DNA of 64,000 bases from Tenacibaculum sp. 190524A05c. Its GTDB lineage: Bacteria; Bacteroidota; Bacteroidia; Flavobacteriales; Flavobacteriaceae. Below are positions 1-9,267 of this stretch, one piece after another. The stretch is taken from NCBI RefSeq assembly GCF_964036595.1, contig NZ_OZ038523.1:2982501-3046500 (forward strand), given 5' to 3'. Under the pieces are notes generated by a model, which saw only the letters and a list, made by a program, of their open reading frames with translations, did not search any database and had not been told where the DNA came from. The stretch's first letter is position 1. Every line of letters starts with the position of its first letter. Made by a program: the position numbers and the translations under genes.

Positions 1-390
1 TAGATCTTGCTTATGATACATTCCCATAACGCCATCTAAATCTTGACCAGGCCAACCAAATTTATTTGGTTTAGAACCTGTTGCGATAATTAGTTTATCG
101 TAAGCAAAAGATTCATTATTATCTAAAAGTAAACTCTTGTTTTTTGTATCAATACTATGTACTCGAGCTTGTTTTAATTCAATTCTGTTTTTACTCCAAA
201 ACCAATCTTCATAGGGTTTGGTGTTTTCAAATTTCATGTGACCCATGTAGATATACATTAGAGCCGTTCTTGAAAAGAAATGTGGGGTTTCAGAAGAGAT
301 GATGGTAATTTTTTTGTCGGATAGTTTTCGGATATGACGTGCTGCCGTTACTCCAGAAACTCCGTTACCAATAATAACGATGTGTTCCAT
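1..390 (-). CDS. FAD-dependent pyridine nucleotide-disulfide oxidoreductase family protein, N-terminal part (cut by window edge)
   Basis: The reading frame is open from an ATG at 390 to base 1, giving the first 130 residues; the rest lies outside the window. It starts MEHIVIIGNGVSG, a Rossmann strand followed by the GxGxxG dinucleotide-binding loop at residues 8-13. Near residue 108 the segment YDKLIIATGSKPN matches the conserved 'ATG' motif that precedes the NADH domain in this superfamily. These two motifs make a flavin-dependent NAD(P)H oxidoreductase a safe family call. The substrate cannot be told because the catalytic and interface parts are missing. It is transcribed divergently from the outer-membrane protein gene that starts at 556. 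Confidence 0.8.
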   Translation of the reverse strand, partial: MEHIVIIGNGVSGVTAARHIRKLSDKKITIISSETPHFFSRTALMYIYMGHMKFENTKPYEDWFWSKNRIELKQARVHSIDTKNKSLLLDNNESFAYDKLIIATGSKPNKFGWPGQDLDGVMGMYHKQDL

Positions 391-555
391 GTTTTTGAGA
401 ATTGCTTTTGCTTATGTCGATAGAAAAGATAAGAATTTACGATTACTCTAAATTTAGAATTGTTTTAAATAAGAGAAATAAAGAAAAATAAAATGTAATG
501 GCTTACAATTCCCTTCGACTTAGGAGTTGACTTTTTTTAAAAAACACTAATAACA

Positions 556-1431
556 ATGAAACGAATTTCAATTTTAATAGCCTTATTGGCATTTAACGTT
601 ACTTTATTTTCTCAGGAAGAAGAAAAAGAAGAAAAAAACAACTTACAAGTTTTTACTCCATCTAAATTATTGAATAAAGGTCAGTGGGATATTAAGTGGT
701 TCAACGGATTATATACACAAACGAAACAAACAGGTCCTAATAATGGAGATTCTCAAGATATAGCAAGACAAAATTTCTTTACTTCTACATTAGAAGTGTT
801 TACGGGAATTTCGGATAATAATAGAATTAACGTAGGGGGAATTATAGAATTCCGTTCTAATACTTTTGGAGGAAGGCAAGCGCTTTCTGTATTCAGTTTA
901 GAAGATACAAATACTGATAGAAAAGGAATTTCGTCAATTGCTCCATCGATTAAAATTCAACCATTTGAAAACATTGGAAACTTCTCTATTCAGAGTGCAA
1001 TTCACATCCCATTATTAGAAAGTGGAGATGAGCAAAATCCAGAAGGATTTTTAGATCAAACGGCTTGGTCTTTTCAAAATAGATTCTTCTATGACTATAC
1101 TTTTGCTAGTGGAAAATGGCAATTATTTACTGAGTTAAATACAGAATATGGATTTGGAGATGATAAGAGTTTCGCAAACAATACATTCTTAGTTGTACCA
1201 GGAGCATTTATTAGTTATTTCCCAACTCAGGAAGCAACAGTTTTAGCATTTGTTCAACACTCTGAGCGTTTTGGAGATTTCGAACAAGACAATACTGCCT
1301 TAGGATTTGGAGGAAAATATCAGCTTACAGATGTTTTAAACTTAGAAGTTTTATATAGTAACATTGTTAGAGGTACTAATTTCCAAGGATTAGGAGAAAC
1401 GTATAGTTTAGGTCTAAGAGCTTTATTTTAA
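556..1431 (+). CDS. Outer-membrane beta-barrel protein of unknown function
   Basis: A 291-residue protein with a cleavable signal peptide (about residues 1-20) followed by an EEEKEEK charged patch. The mature part is rich in alternating aromatic/polar strands such as GQWDIKWFNGLY and ends SLGLRALF, with a C-terminal phenylalanine as expected for a barrel inserted by the BAM machinery. No binding domain or enzyme motif is visible. It resembles flavobacterial 'transporter-like' single barrels, but that is impression and not a motif match. The gene stands about 165 bp from its divergent neighbour and 46 bp before the GH113-like gene, so it could be first in a cell-envelope operon. Confidence 0.6.
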   Translation: MKRISILIALLAFNVTLFSQEEEKEEKNNLQVFTPSKLLNKGQWDIKWFNGLYTQTKQTGPNNGDSQDIARQNFFTSTLEVFTGISDNNRINVGGIIEFRSNTFGGRQALSVFSLEDTNTDRKGISSIAPSIKIQPFENIGNFSIQSAIHIPLLESGDEQNPEGFLDQTAWSFQNRFFYDYTFASGKWQLFTELNTEYGFGDDKSFANNTFLVVPGAFISYFPTQEATVLAFVQHSERFGDFEQDNTALGFGGKYQLTDVLNLEVLYSNIVRGTNFQGLGETYSLGLRALF

Positions 1432-1477
1432 GACTTGCTTAAAAAGGAAAATGATTCGTAATCGTTATTTTTAACGT

Positions 1478-2479
1478 ATGAAAGTGAAATTATTTTTCTT
1501 AGTGTTAGGGTTTACATTTTTCCTTTCTTGCAATAGCCAGAAAAAAAAGATAAACGGATTAAGCTTTGTTGCTTCTTCTGAAGCAATAAACGATCAACAT
1601 ATACAACCTGTAAAAAAGGCATCGGCGAATTATGTTTCTCTGATGCCTTTCGGATTTATTAGGGAATTATCTTCTCCAGATGTTATATATAATACATCAA
1701 GACAATGGTTTGGAGAAACTAGAAAAGGAGTGAAGCAGTATGCGGAATCTTTTAAGAAAGAGGAAATCTCGATAATGATTAAGCCCCAAATTTGGGTTTG
1801 GCATGGAGAGTTCACAGGGTATATTAAAATGAAATCCGAAGAACAGTGGAAACAGTTAGAAGATTCGTATTCGAAATTCATATTGGAATATGCTTCTCTC
1901 GCAGAAGAAATTAATGCATCTGTTTTTTGTATCGGAACGGAATTAGAGCAATTTGTAATGAACAGACCAGAGTTTTGGAAAAAACTGATTCAAGATGTTC
2001 GCAAAATATATTCAGGAAAATTAACCTACGCAGCAAATTGGGATGAGTTTAAAAGAGTTCCTTTTTGGGCTAAACTAGACTTTATTGGAGTGGATGCTTA
2101 TTTCCCTTTAAGTGAACAAAAAACACCAACTGTTGCAGAATTCGAACAAGGTTGGCAAACTCATAAAACAGTAATTGAGGATGTTCAAAAGAAATTCGAT
2201 AAGCCAATTTTGTTTACAGAATTTGGATACAGAAGTGTTCATTACACAGGTAAAGAACCATGGAAGTCAGATCGAATAGATGGATCAGTAGATTTAGAAG
2301 GTCAAACAAATGCCACTCAAGCCATTTATAATCAGTTTTGGAAAGAAGATTGGTTTGCAGGAGGATTTTTATGGAAATGGTTTCATAACCACCAAAAAGT
2401 AGGAGGTGAAAACAATAATAGATTTACACCTCAAAATAAACCCGTAGAAAAATTAATTCAAAAATTATATGCGCAATAG
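1478..2479 (+). CDS. GH113-like glycoside hydrolase lipoprotein
   Basis: A 333-residue lipoprotein with lipobox FFLSC (Cys18). The mature protein reads as a (beta/alpha)8 barrel of clan GH-A. IKPQIWVWHGEF near 101-112 is a substrate-side strand. The acid/base glutamate is expected in IGTELEQF (Glu155 or Glu157) and the nucleophile in LFTEFGYRS (Glu248). WKWFHNH near 299-305 fits the last barrel strand. Family GH113 contains beta-1,4-mannanases, but many Bacteroidota relatives are uncharacterised, so mannan as substrate is inference. Its stop overlaps the next lipoprotein gene by 11 bp, which suggests translational coupling. The product is probably anchored in the outer membrane or periplasm. 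Confidence 0.7.
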   Translation: MKVKLFFLVLGFTFFLSCNSQKKKINGLSFVASSEAINDQHIQPVKKASANYVSLMPFGFIRELSSPDVIYNTSRQWFGETRKGVKQYAESFKKEEISIMIKPQIWVWHGEFTGYIKMKSEEQWKQLEDSYSKFILEYASLAEEINASVFCIGTELEQFVMNRPEFWKKLIQDVRKIYSGKLTYAANWDEFKRVPFWAKLDFIGVDAYFPLSEQKTPTVAEFEQGWQTHKTVIEDVQKKFDKPILFTEFGYRSVHYTGKEPWKSDRIDGSVDLEGQTNATQAIYNQFWKEDWFAGGFLWKWFHNHQKVGGENNNRFTPQNKPVEKLIQKLYAQ

Positions 2480-3197
2480 TTTATTCATTTTGATGTTAAC
2501 AGTGTTGTTTTCTTCTTGTTCTGATGAAGACAAGGCATTGTCGAATGCAATTTTAAGCGAATACCTAGAAATTCATTCAAACAAAATTCAAGATGAAGTT
2601 ATTGCTTGTGCAGGAAATGATGAACTGAATACAAATACAGTTTACGTTTATTATTACCCTATTACAGGAAGTTCAGAATTTCAATATTATGAAACTGAAG
2701 ATGTTAATGTTGATCCGAATGACTTTGCTAATTATAAACTAAAATCACTCCCATCAAATGGAGTATTAGGGAATAAATTATCGAGGTTTATTCGAAATGA
2801 AAATCATGAAGCTTGGGGAATTGTTACGTATTTAACTGATGGAAGAGTTCATAAATCGAATCCAATACGATTAAAACAAAAAACCATTCCTACCGAGTAT
2901 AATACAGATATTACTATAGATACTTCAATGATGCTTTCACCAAAATTCACTTGGAATGAGAGTTCTTCGATGGAAGATGTTATTTACTTTCAAGCTTTGG
3001 TAGATGAGAATCAAAATTTTATTTCAGGAACATATACTTCGGAATTATGTTTCCGTTATTATGATACGAACAATGTTGTTCTTACCATAAATGAAACAAC
3101 TCCGAATGCTCTTGATTCATCTTTGAATTATACCATGACGATTCTCGGTGTTAGTGAAGATAACTGGGTGAATGTGTTTTCTGTAAAAGACTTTTAG
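2469..3197 (+). CDS. Lipoprotein of unknown function
   Basis: A 242-residue protein with a short lipoprotein signal ending FSSC (Cys17), followed by SDEDK, the acidic post-cysteine run typical of surface-exposed Bacteroidota lipoproteins. The rest looks like beta-sandwich sequence and shows no motif I recognise. The start overlaps the end of the GH113-like gene by 11 bp and the stop is 16 bp before the Omp85-like gene, so the three are probably one transcript. By position it could be a partner of the barrel or of the hydrolase; no function is claimed. Confidence 0.65.
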   Translation: MRNSLFILMLTVLFSSCSDEDKALSNAILSEYLEIHSNKIQDEVIACAGNDELNTNTVYVYYYPITGSSEFQYYETEDVNVDPNDFANYKLKSLPSNGVLGNKLSRFIRNENHEAWGIVTYLTDGRVHKSNPIRLKQKTIPTEYNTDITIDTSMMLSPKFTWNESSSMEDVIYFQALVDENQNFISGTYTSELCFRYYDTNNVVLTINETTPNALDSSLNYTMTILGVSEDNWVNVFSVKDF

Positions 3198-3213
3198 ATA
3201 ATTAGATGACAAG

Positions 3214-4473
3214 ATGCTGAAAAAACTATTTCTTTCAATTTGTTTACTAGCCTTTTTAAGTATTCAGGCTCAGGATAAAATTGTTTACGATATTAAAGTA
3301 AAAGGAGTTAAAAAAACGAAACCTTCTTTTGTAAAAAAATTAATGGAAACAAAAACAGGTAAAGTTTTGGATTCATTAACCTTAGAAAATGATATCACGG
3401 TTTTAAAAAGGCTTCCTGGTGTTGCGCATGCTTATTATCAAATTTTTCATTCACATGATAATCTGTACAATGTTTTCGTATACATACAAGAGAACTTTAC
3501 TATTATACCCGAACTCGCTTTTTGGACAACAACAAATAACCAATTTGCCTATAAAATTGGAGTTTATGAATATAACTTTTTAGGAAGAAACATAGCCATT
3601 GGTGGGTTTTATCAAAACAATGGATATAACACATATTCCTTCAATGTAAGGGCACCAAATTTGTTTTCTCGAAACTTTGGTTTAGCATTTACACATCAGA
3701 ATTGGAAAAGTGAAGAACCTCTGTTTTTTGATAACCAATCTGCAAACTATTTATACAACAATATTTCATCCGAAATTTTAGGATTATATCAAATAGATTT
3801 TAATCATCATTTAACCTTTGGAGTTAATTATTTCCAAGAAAAATATGAATACCTGAGAGGAGCTACAAGTCCAAGTGTTCCTCAAAATTTAAAGGTTGAT
3901 AAAATTCTCTATAAGCTTTTATACACATATGAGGATTTAGATTATTATTACCACTACTTGGATGGTTTTAAAAGCATTTTATACTTACAATATGTAACTT
4001 CAGAAAACGATTTTCAAGATCAGTTTGTAATTGCTTGGAACGATTTCTTTTACTATGATAGAATTGGTAAAAAAGGAAATTGGGCAAACAGATTAAGAGT
4101 TGGTTTTGCTTCTAATAACGACTCTCCATTTGCACCATTTGCACTAGATAATAATATTAATTTAAGAGGTGTTGGTATTATTGTAGATAGAGGAACTGCA
4201 AGTATTGTGTATAATACAGAATACAGACATACCTTATATGATAAAAAGTGGTTTGCATTACAGGCAAATGCCTTTATTGATGTAGGAACTTGGAGACAAC
4301 CAGGAGGTGAGATTAATGATTTCTGGGAAGATAGAAATATTCAGTTATTCTCTGGAGTGGGCTTGCGTTTTATCAACAAAAAAATATACAATGCTATTTT
4401 TAGAATCGATTACGGATTTAGCTTGAAAGATAATACCAGAGGTTTAGTTTTTGGTATCGGACAATATTTTTAA
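3214..4473 (+). CDS. Small Omp85/BamA-superfamily outer-membrane protein with one POTRA-like domain
   Basis: A 419-residue protein with a signal peptide (about 1-19), one POTRA-like segment at about 22-95 (IVYDIKVKGVKKTKPSFVKK, later LPGVAHAYYQIF), and a C-terminal barrel with Omp85 features: VRAPNLFSRNFGLAF, NLRGVGIIVDRGTASIVYNTEYRH, and a final strand ending FGIGQYF. Full BamA has five POTRAs and about 800 residues, so this is a reduced member closer to the small 'surface antigen D15' barrels. Such proteins may secrete or insert a dedicated partner. The two lipoprotein genes just upstream are candidate partners, by position only. Its last 30 bp overlap the convergent gene on the other strand. 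Confidence 0.7.
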   Translation: MLKKLFLSICLLAFLSIQAQDKIVYDIKVKGVKKTKPSFVKKLMETKTGKVLDSLTLENDITVLKRLPGVAHAYYQIFHSHDNLYNVFVYIQENFTIIPELAFWTTTNNQFAYKIGVYEYNFLGRNIAIGGFYQNNGYNTYSFNVRAPNLFSRNFGLAFTHQNWKSEEPLFFDNQSANYLYNNISSEILGLYQIDFNHHLTFGVNYFQEKYEYLRGATSPSVPQNLKVDKILYKLLYTYEDLDYYYHYLDGFKSILYLQYVTSENDFQDQFVIAWNDFFYYDRIGKKGNWANRLRVGFASNNDSPFAPFALDNNINLRGVGIIVDRGTASIVYNTEYRHTLYDKKWFALQANAFIDVGTWRQPGGEINDFWEDRNIQLFSGVGLRFINKKIYNAIFRIDYGFSLKDNTRGLVFGIGQYF

Positions 4474-5355
4474 CTCCGAAGTTATATTCACCCAATTTAC
4501 TTTCCAATTATTGTTTTCTGCAGTTGTAAAAAACAGATATTTTTCATCAGGTGTTATGTATGGATTTCCTTGTCCGAATGTATTAATTCGACTATTTAAT
4601 TTTTGTGGTTTTTTCCACAAATCATTTTCGTCTTTATAACTAATCATTAAATCCAATTGAGATCCCACAGTAGCAAAAACTAAATAATCTTCACTAGGTG
4701 CGATAATTGGTGTGCATTTAGAGAGTTTTGAAATGGTAGGAAATGAAACTTTTTCAGCATTTTGAAATTCATCATTAACTTTTTTTGAACGATAGATTTC
4801 CATTTCACTATAATCCAAATTACTAGAATGAAAATAAAGCGTTCCAGAGTTTGTTATTGTTGGATGAGAAACTAATTTATCTCTCAAGTTCGTGATATCA
4901 ACAAAAACTGGAACACTCCATTTATTATCTATTTTATCAGCTTTCCAAATGTGCCAAGTTTTAGAAACATTATTTCTATTAACTGGACGTGTAGAGCTAA
5001 AATATAACGTTTTACCATCTGAAGAAAAGCTCATTCCATGGTCATTGTATTGACTATTAAAAAAAGCTTTCTCTGGTTGAGACCAAGCATTGTTTGTTTG
5101 CTTAATCACATAAACATCAAAATTTTCAAAATTTTGATCAGAGATAGTATAGTAATACGCTTTTAAATCAGGACTGAAAATTCCTTTGTGTACAATCTTG
5201 TTTTCAGGAATACTAGCCAAGGTAAATTCCGTCGGAGCACCTGCAGGAATTTTATCCACTAAATCCTCAATTTTACTTGTTTCTATTTTGTTAGTACAAC
5301 TATAGCACGTAAGAATAAGTAAAAAGATTGTTTTACATTTTATAAATTCAGTCAC
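4444..5355 (-). CDS. PD40/TolB-type beta-propeller lipoprotein
   Basis: A 303-residue protein with lipobox LTCYSC (Cys20). It carries repeated WD40-like PD40 blades: FSPDLKAYYYTIS, SFSSDGKTLYFSSTR, TNSGTLYFHSS, APSEDYLVFATV and TPDEKYLFFTTA. These blades are the protein-interaction propellers of TolB and of many Bacteroidota surface lipoproteins. No enzymatic residues are visible. The stop is 12 bp upstream of nothing else on this strand, and its 3' end overlaps the plus-strand Omp85-like gene by 30 bp, so the two transcripts are antisense there. It lies 12 bp downstream of the S46 peptidase gene and is probably co-transcribed with it. Confidence 0.75.
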   Translation of the reverse strand: MTEFIKCKTIFLLILTCYSCTNKIETSKIEDLVDKIPAGAPTEFTLASIPENKIVHKGIFSPDLKAYYYTISDQNFENFDVYVIKQTNNAWSQPEKAFFNSQYNDHGMSFSSDGKTLYFSSTRPVNRNNVSKTWHIWKADKIDNKWSVPVFVDITNLRDKLVSHPTITNSGTLYFHSSNLDYSEMEIYRSKKVNDEFQNAEKVSFPTISKLSKCTPIIAPSEDYLVFATVGSQLDLMISYKDENDLWKKPQKLNSRINTFGQGNPYITPDEKYLFFTTAENNNWKVNWVNITSELKILSDTKN

Positions 5356-5367
5356 AATAATTTGTAC

Positions 5368-7458
5368 TTACTTTTTCTTTGGATGAACTAATTTCATTTC
5401 ATCAATTAAATGCTTAGCTCCTGCATATTTATCAATAATAAATAGTACATATCGAAGATCTACCATAATGTTTCTACAAATTTCAGGATCGTAGTTCATA
5501 TCACTCATTGTTCCTTCCCAAACACGATCGAAATTTAATCCAACTAAGTTACCATTAGCGTCAATTGCTGGACTTCCAGAGTTTCCTCCAGTGGTGTGAT
5601 TTGTACCTAAGAAGCATACTGGAACTTTTCCGTTTTTATCGGCGTATTGTCCGTAATCTTTAGCTTTATATAAATCTCTTAGTTTTTGTGGAACGTCAAA
5701 TTCATAGTCACCAGGAACGTATTTTTCAATAACACCATCTAAATAACTTACAGGATTATAATACACAGCATCTCTTGGAGAATATCCACGAACTTGACCA
5801 TAAGTAACACGTAACGTACTATTAGCATCTGGGAAATAACGCGCTTTTGGTAAAGCTTCCATTAACGCTTTCATGTATTGTTTTTGTAACGCAACAATTG
5901 GCTGATTTTTTTGTTGGAATTCTGGATTAATTTGAGTGTAAAACTCTTGAATCATTGGCTTTGCATATGCATATGCGGCATCATCGTTAAGTTTTTTAAC
6001 AACTTCTTCTGGAGATCCTTCTAATAGCTGTAATGCTTTTTCTAAATCGGTAAAACTTGTTGAGTCATAAATAGTAGCATCAAAGTTTTTGTTATACAAA
6101 GGCATAACATTTTTAAATACACCTTTATCTACATTAACATCATAGTTTTTATGAATACCTTTTAATCTTCCTGTTAAAGAAGTTTTTACTTTTTCATAAA
6201 GTTCAGGTCTGTTTTTCGCTACCATTTCTAGCTCGTATGATCTAAATGCCATCTGCATTAATTCATTCGTAACTAAAAACACTTCGATAAAGTTTCTACG
6301 TTTTATATTGATACTTGAAAAATCTTTATACAGCTTTTCGAATTCAGGTAAGATGTTTCCATATTTTCCTTCAAGACCTTTTTCTTTTAATGATTTTTTA
6401 AAGATTTCTTCGAATTCAATACGTTGTTGAATGGCATTACTTTTTTGAATACCTAAATTCTCACCAATCCATTTTTTCCATGCATTTGCAATTCTTGCCT
6501 GTTTAGATGCGTATTTAATTCTAACAGCATCACTAGCTTTCATTTGAGCATCAATCTCTTTTAATGCTGCTTCTCTAATAGCAATATTACTTGGATTGAA
6601 TTCTTGCGTAATATGTTTAATAGCTGTTGCAGGTAAATACTCATTTGTTCTTCCAGGGAAACCAAAAACCATAGTAAAATCTCCTTCTTCAACACCATCT
6701 AAAGAAACTGGTAAAAAGTGTTTGGGTTTATATGGAACATTATCTTTACTGTACTTAGCAGGACGATTGTTTTTGTCTGCGTAGATTCTAAATAAAGAAA
6801 AATCTCCTGTATGACGAGGAAAAACCCAGTTATCAGTATCACTACCAAACTTACCGATACTACTTGGCGGAGCTCCTACTAAACGAATATCTTCAAAACG
6901 TTCCGTTACAAATGAGAAATACTGATTTCCTTTATAGAACGGACTTACCTTAACCAATTGCCAATCTTCTTTTTTAGTTGATTTTTTAATAGCGTTAATG
7001 TTCTTATCAATAGCTGATTGCTTTTCGCGTTCAGACATTGCATCAGTAACTCCTACTAAAGCTTTAGTAGTAACATCTTCAATTCTTACGATAAACTCTA
7101 CAAATAAATTATTATTAGGTAATTCTTCGGCTAAATTCATTGCCCAGAATCCATTTTTTAAATAATCATTTTCTAAAGATGAGTGAGATTGAATTTGTCC
7201 AAATCCACAGTGATGATTAGTTAATATTAATCCTTTTGACGAGATTACTTCACTAGTACAACCTCCATTAAAATGACCAATTGCATCTTTTAAACTAGAG
7301 TTATTTACATCATAAATATCTTTTGCTGAAAGCTTACTTCCTAAAGATTTCATTTCTTGTTCATTCATACCTTCTAACAAAGAAGGAATCCACATTCCAC
7401 CTTGTTGTGCTGTAACTTGAATAAAAAGAAATAGGAATAAAAATTTTATATATTTCAT
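5368..7458 (-). CDS. S46 dipeptidyl-peptidase, DPP11-like (Asp/Glu specificity)
   Basis: A 696-residue periplasmic serine exopeptidase with a signal peptide ending VTAQ. The catalytic His lies in LTNHHCGFG (residues 79-87), the Asp in PRHTGDFSLFR, and the Ser is Ser627 in GGNSGSP. Family S46 removes dipeptides from peptide N-termini. Residue 18 after the catalytic serine sets specificity: Gly in DPP7 (hydrophobic P1) and Arg in DPP11 (Asp or Glu P1). Here that position is Arg645 in GLNFDRVWEG, so DPP11-type specificity follows from known family rules. Such enzymes feed amino-acid uptake from peptides. It is followed by the propeller lipoprotein gene 12 bp downstream. Confidence 0.9.
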   Translation of the reverse strand: MKYIKFLFLFLFIQVTAQQGGMWIPSLLEGMNEQEMKSLGSKLSAKDIYDVNNSSLKDAIGHFNGGCTSEVISSKGLILTNHHCGFGQIQSHSSLENDYLKNGFWAMNLAEELPNNNLFVEFIVRIEDVTTKALVGVTDAMSEREKQSAIDKNINAIKKSTKKEDWQLVKVSPFYKGNQYFSFVTERFEDIRLVGAPPSSIGKFGSDTDNWVFPRHTGDFSLFRIYADKNNRPAKYSKDNVPYKPKHFLPVSLDGVEEGDFTMVFGFPGRTNEYLPATAIKHITQEFNPSNIAIREAALKEIDAQMKASDAVRIKYASKQARIANAWKKWIGENLGIQKSNAIQQRIEFEEIFKKSLKEKGLEGKYGNILPEFEKLYKDFSSINIKRRNFIEVFLVTNELMQMAFRSYELEMVAKNRPELYEKVKTSLTGRLKGIHKNYDVNVDKGVFKNVMPLYNKNFDATIYDSTSFTDLEKALQLLEGSPEEVVKKLNDDAAYAYAKPMIQEFYTQINPEFQQKNQPIVALQKQYMKALMEALPKARYFPDANSTLRVTYGQVRGYSPRDAVYYNPVSYLDGVIEKYVPGDYEFDVPQKLRDLYKAKDYGQYADKNGKVPVCFLGTNHTTGGNSGSPAIDANGNLVGLNFDRVWEGTMSDMNYDPEICRNIMVDLRYVLFIIDKYAGAKHLIDEMKLVHPKKK

Positions 7459-7620
7459 CTGTTTGAAAATTTTTTGATTTCTGAATGTTCAAAAAATTTG
7501 AATACATTCAGTAACTCATATTAATTTTAATCATTTCTTTCTATGAATATAAAATGAAGAAAATTAATACTCGTTTCATCTGATTTATTTGTTTATCCGA
7601 TAAAGATACAAATAGCCAGA

Positions 7621-8505
7621 TTATTTTTTGTTAAGTGGATATAATTCTTGACTTATGAAGTCTTGAGGGAATTTTTCATCACCTTCAAAACCAATTTCAA
7701 TATCTCTTCCTGAATGAGGAATGTAATTTGTTTTGAATAGGTAATCCCATAAACTTAAGGTAATTCCGAAGTTAACTCCATCTTTTCTGTCTTCTGGAAG
7801 TTCCTTAGCATGATGCCAAATATGCATTTTGGGATTGTTTAAAATGTATTTCAAAAATCCATAATCCCAATTAATATTAGCGTGATTTAAATGTCCGATG
7901 GTAATATTAAAGAAGTGAACAATAGCAACATCTTGAGCTGTAAATCCGCCCATGATTGCTAATGGAATATATTTTAATGATTTGTATACAACAGGTTCCA
8001 TCCAATGATAACGAAGATGCGCTGCAAATCCCATTTGTTTTACAGAATGATGCACTTTATGGAAATTCCATAAAAATTCATATTTGTGTAATAATCGATG
8101 TGTACACCATTGCACAAAATCAATAATAATAAAGAAGGTAAAAATACGAAGCCAGTACGGAAATAAATTGATATCAAATAATTGAAAACTAGATACAGAT
8201 AATCCTACAACTCCTAAAACATCATTAAATACCTGTGCTGCAGTATTTGATAAAGCAATTAAAACAATTAGGTTTAAAAGGAAAAAATTGAAGAACATAT
8301 AAAAAGTATCCAACCAAAAATCTTTTCTAAAAAAAGGTTGATTTTTCCGCCAAGGAAAAAGGACTTCTAAAACACAAACTACAACTGAAATTAGAATTAA
8401 ACCATAAAAGTAGTTTTCCCAATTCAGCTCAAAAAGAACAGATTGTTTAATGTAATTCCAATAATCAGAATACGATTTAGATATAAGATCTAAGTACTTT
8501 TGCAT
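7621..8505 (-). CDS. Fatty acid hydroxylase / sterol desaturase superfamily membrane protein
   Basis: A 294-residue protein with about four to five hydrophobic helices (for example residues 33-55 and 70-95) and the di-iron histidine clusters of the superfamily: THRLLH, FHKVHH, then HLNH and HIWHH. These eight or so histidines bind two irons that activate oxygen for C-H hydroxylation or desaturation of lipids. The family includes sterol desaturases, alkylglycerol mono-oxygenase and carotenoid hydroxylases; the exact lipid substrate cannot be read from sequence. It stands alone, with 163 bp to the downstream peptidase gene and 70 bp to the upstream gene. Confidence 0.85.
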   Translation of the reverse strand: MQKYLDLISKSYSDYWNYIKQSVLFELNWENYFYGLILISVVVCVLEVLFPWRKNQPFFRKDFWLDTFYMFFNFFLLNLIVLIALSNTAAQVFNDVLGVVGLSVSSFQLFDINLFPYWLRIFTFFIIIDFVQWCTHRLLHKYEFLWNFHKVHHSVKQMGFAAHLRYHWMEPVVYKSLKYIPLAIMGGFTAQDVAIVHFFNITIGHLNHANINWDYGFLKYILNNPKMHIWHHAKELPEDRKDGVNFGITLSLWDYLFKTNYIPHSGRDIEIGFEGDEKFPQDFISQELYPLNKK

Positions 8506-8575
8506 GGTTTTGTAAAAATACGACTATTAATTCACTCCTTAAATGTCGATTTATACGTAAGATAATTACAAAGTA

Positions 8576-9178
8576 TTATGAATTATTTCCAAAGTAGAAC
8601 GTACTCAACCAATTTCCATTTCCAATTTCATGATGGATTTTTGACACCCGTGTATTTCCATCAAATTTTTCTCCAAAACCTTTAATAGTTACAATGTCAT
8701 TTGTTTTTACAGCTCCAGTTCCTTGAATTTTTATTTCTCCATTTATGACATTAGTATTAGAACGATTAATTGAGATAGTTGAATCCAATATGTTTTCATC
8801 AAGAGATAATTGAAGTATAGCTTCGTTGCTACCAATGTGCGAGTTTATAGAAGTACAATCCACGATAAGTATAGCGCCAATTTCAGCGTTAACTTTAATT
8901 TTTTTTCGAGTGATTTCAGCCGAGCAAATACTATGATTTTGATTCTCATATCCTCCTTTAACTTCTATAGTATTTCCTATTTCAAAAATGGAAGAGTTTG
9001 CAGTTGTAAAGTTCCTATCGTCAAAAATTTTGAGTTGTATATCATTATTTTGTGAAAATGTAATTTCTATATTAAAAACGTCAATCGTATCTGGTAAGTC
9101 ACTTCCATTAGAAAGAATAGTGTAAGTAACTAAGCCTAAGTCTGTTCTTTTTATTTGGTTGTTTTTTATCATGACCAA
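8576..9178 (-). CDS. Minimal orphan VgrG/gpD-like (phage baseplate hub) protein
   Basis: A 200-residue protein in two parts. Residues about 15-110 resemble the first domain of Bacteroidota VgrG/gpD hub proteins: TYTILSNGSDLPDT, IQLKIFD, GNTIEVKGGYE, then an immunoglobulin-like LIVDCTS. Residues about 143-197 resemble the end of the hub's second barrel: GEIKIQGTGAVKTNDIVTI, GFGEKFDGNTRVSKIHHEI and GNWLSTFYFG. Normal VgrG is about 600 residues and adds the middle of the hub, an OB fold and the spike. Here the two ends are joined directly, with no stop codon or frameshift. No other T6SS or contractile-injection gene is in the window. The start could be Met1 or Met3. The resemblance is by eye, so the family call is moderate. 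Confidence 0.55.
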   Translation of the reverse strand: MVMIKNNQIKRTDLGLVTYTILSNGSDLPDTIDVFNIEITFSQNNDIQLKIFDDRNFTTANSSIFEIGNTIEVKGGYENQNHSICSAEITRKKIKVNAEIGAILIVDCTSINSHIGSNEAILQLSLDENILDSTISINRSNTNVINGEIKIQGTGAVKTNDIVTIKGFGEKFDGNTRVSKIHHEIGNGNWLSTFYFGNNS

Positions 9179-9267
9179 AAGATATTAAAAATGATTTAAA
9201 ATACTACAAATGAGGTATTGTTTAGCTTTTTGATTTTCAATTACTTCGTTAGATAAATACATCTATT

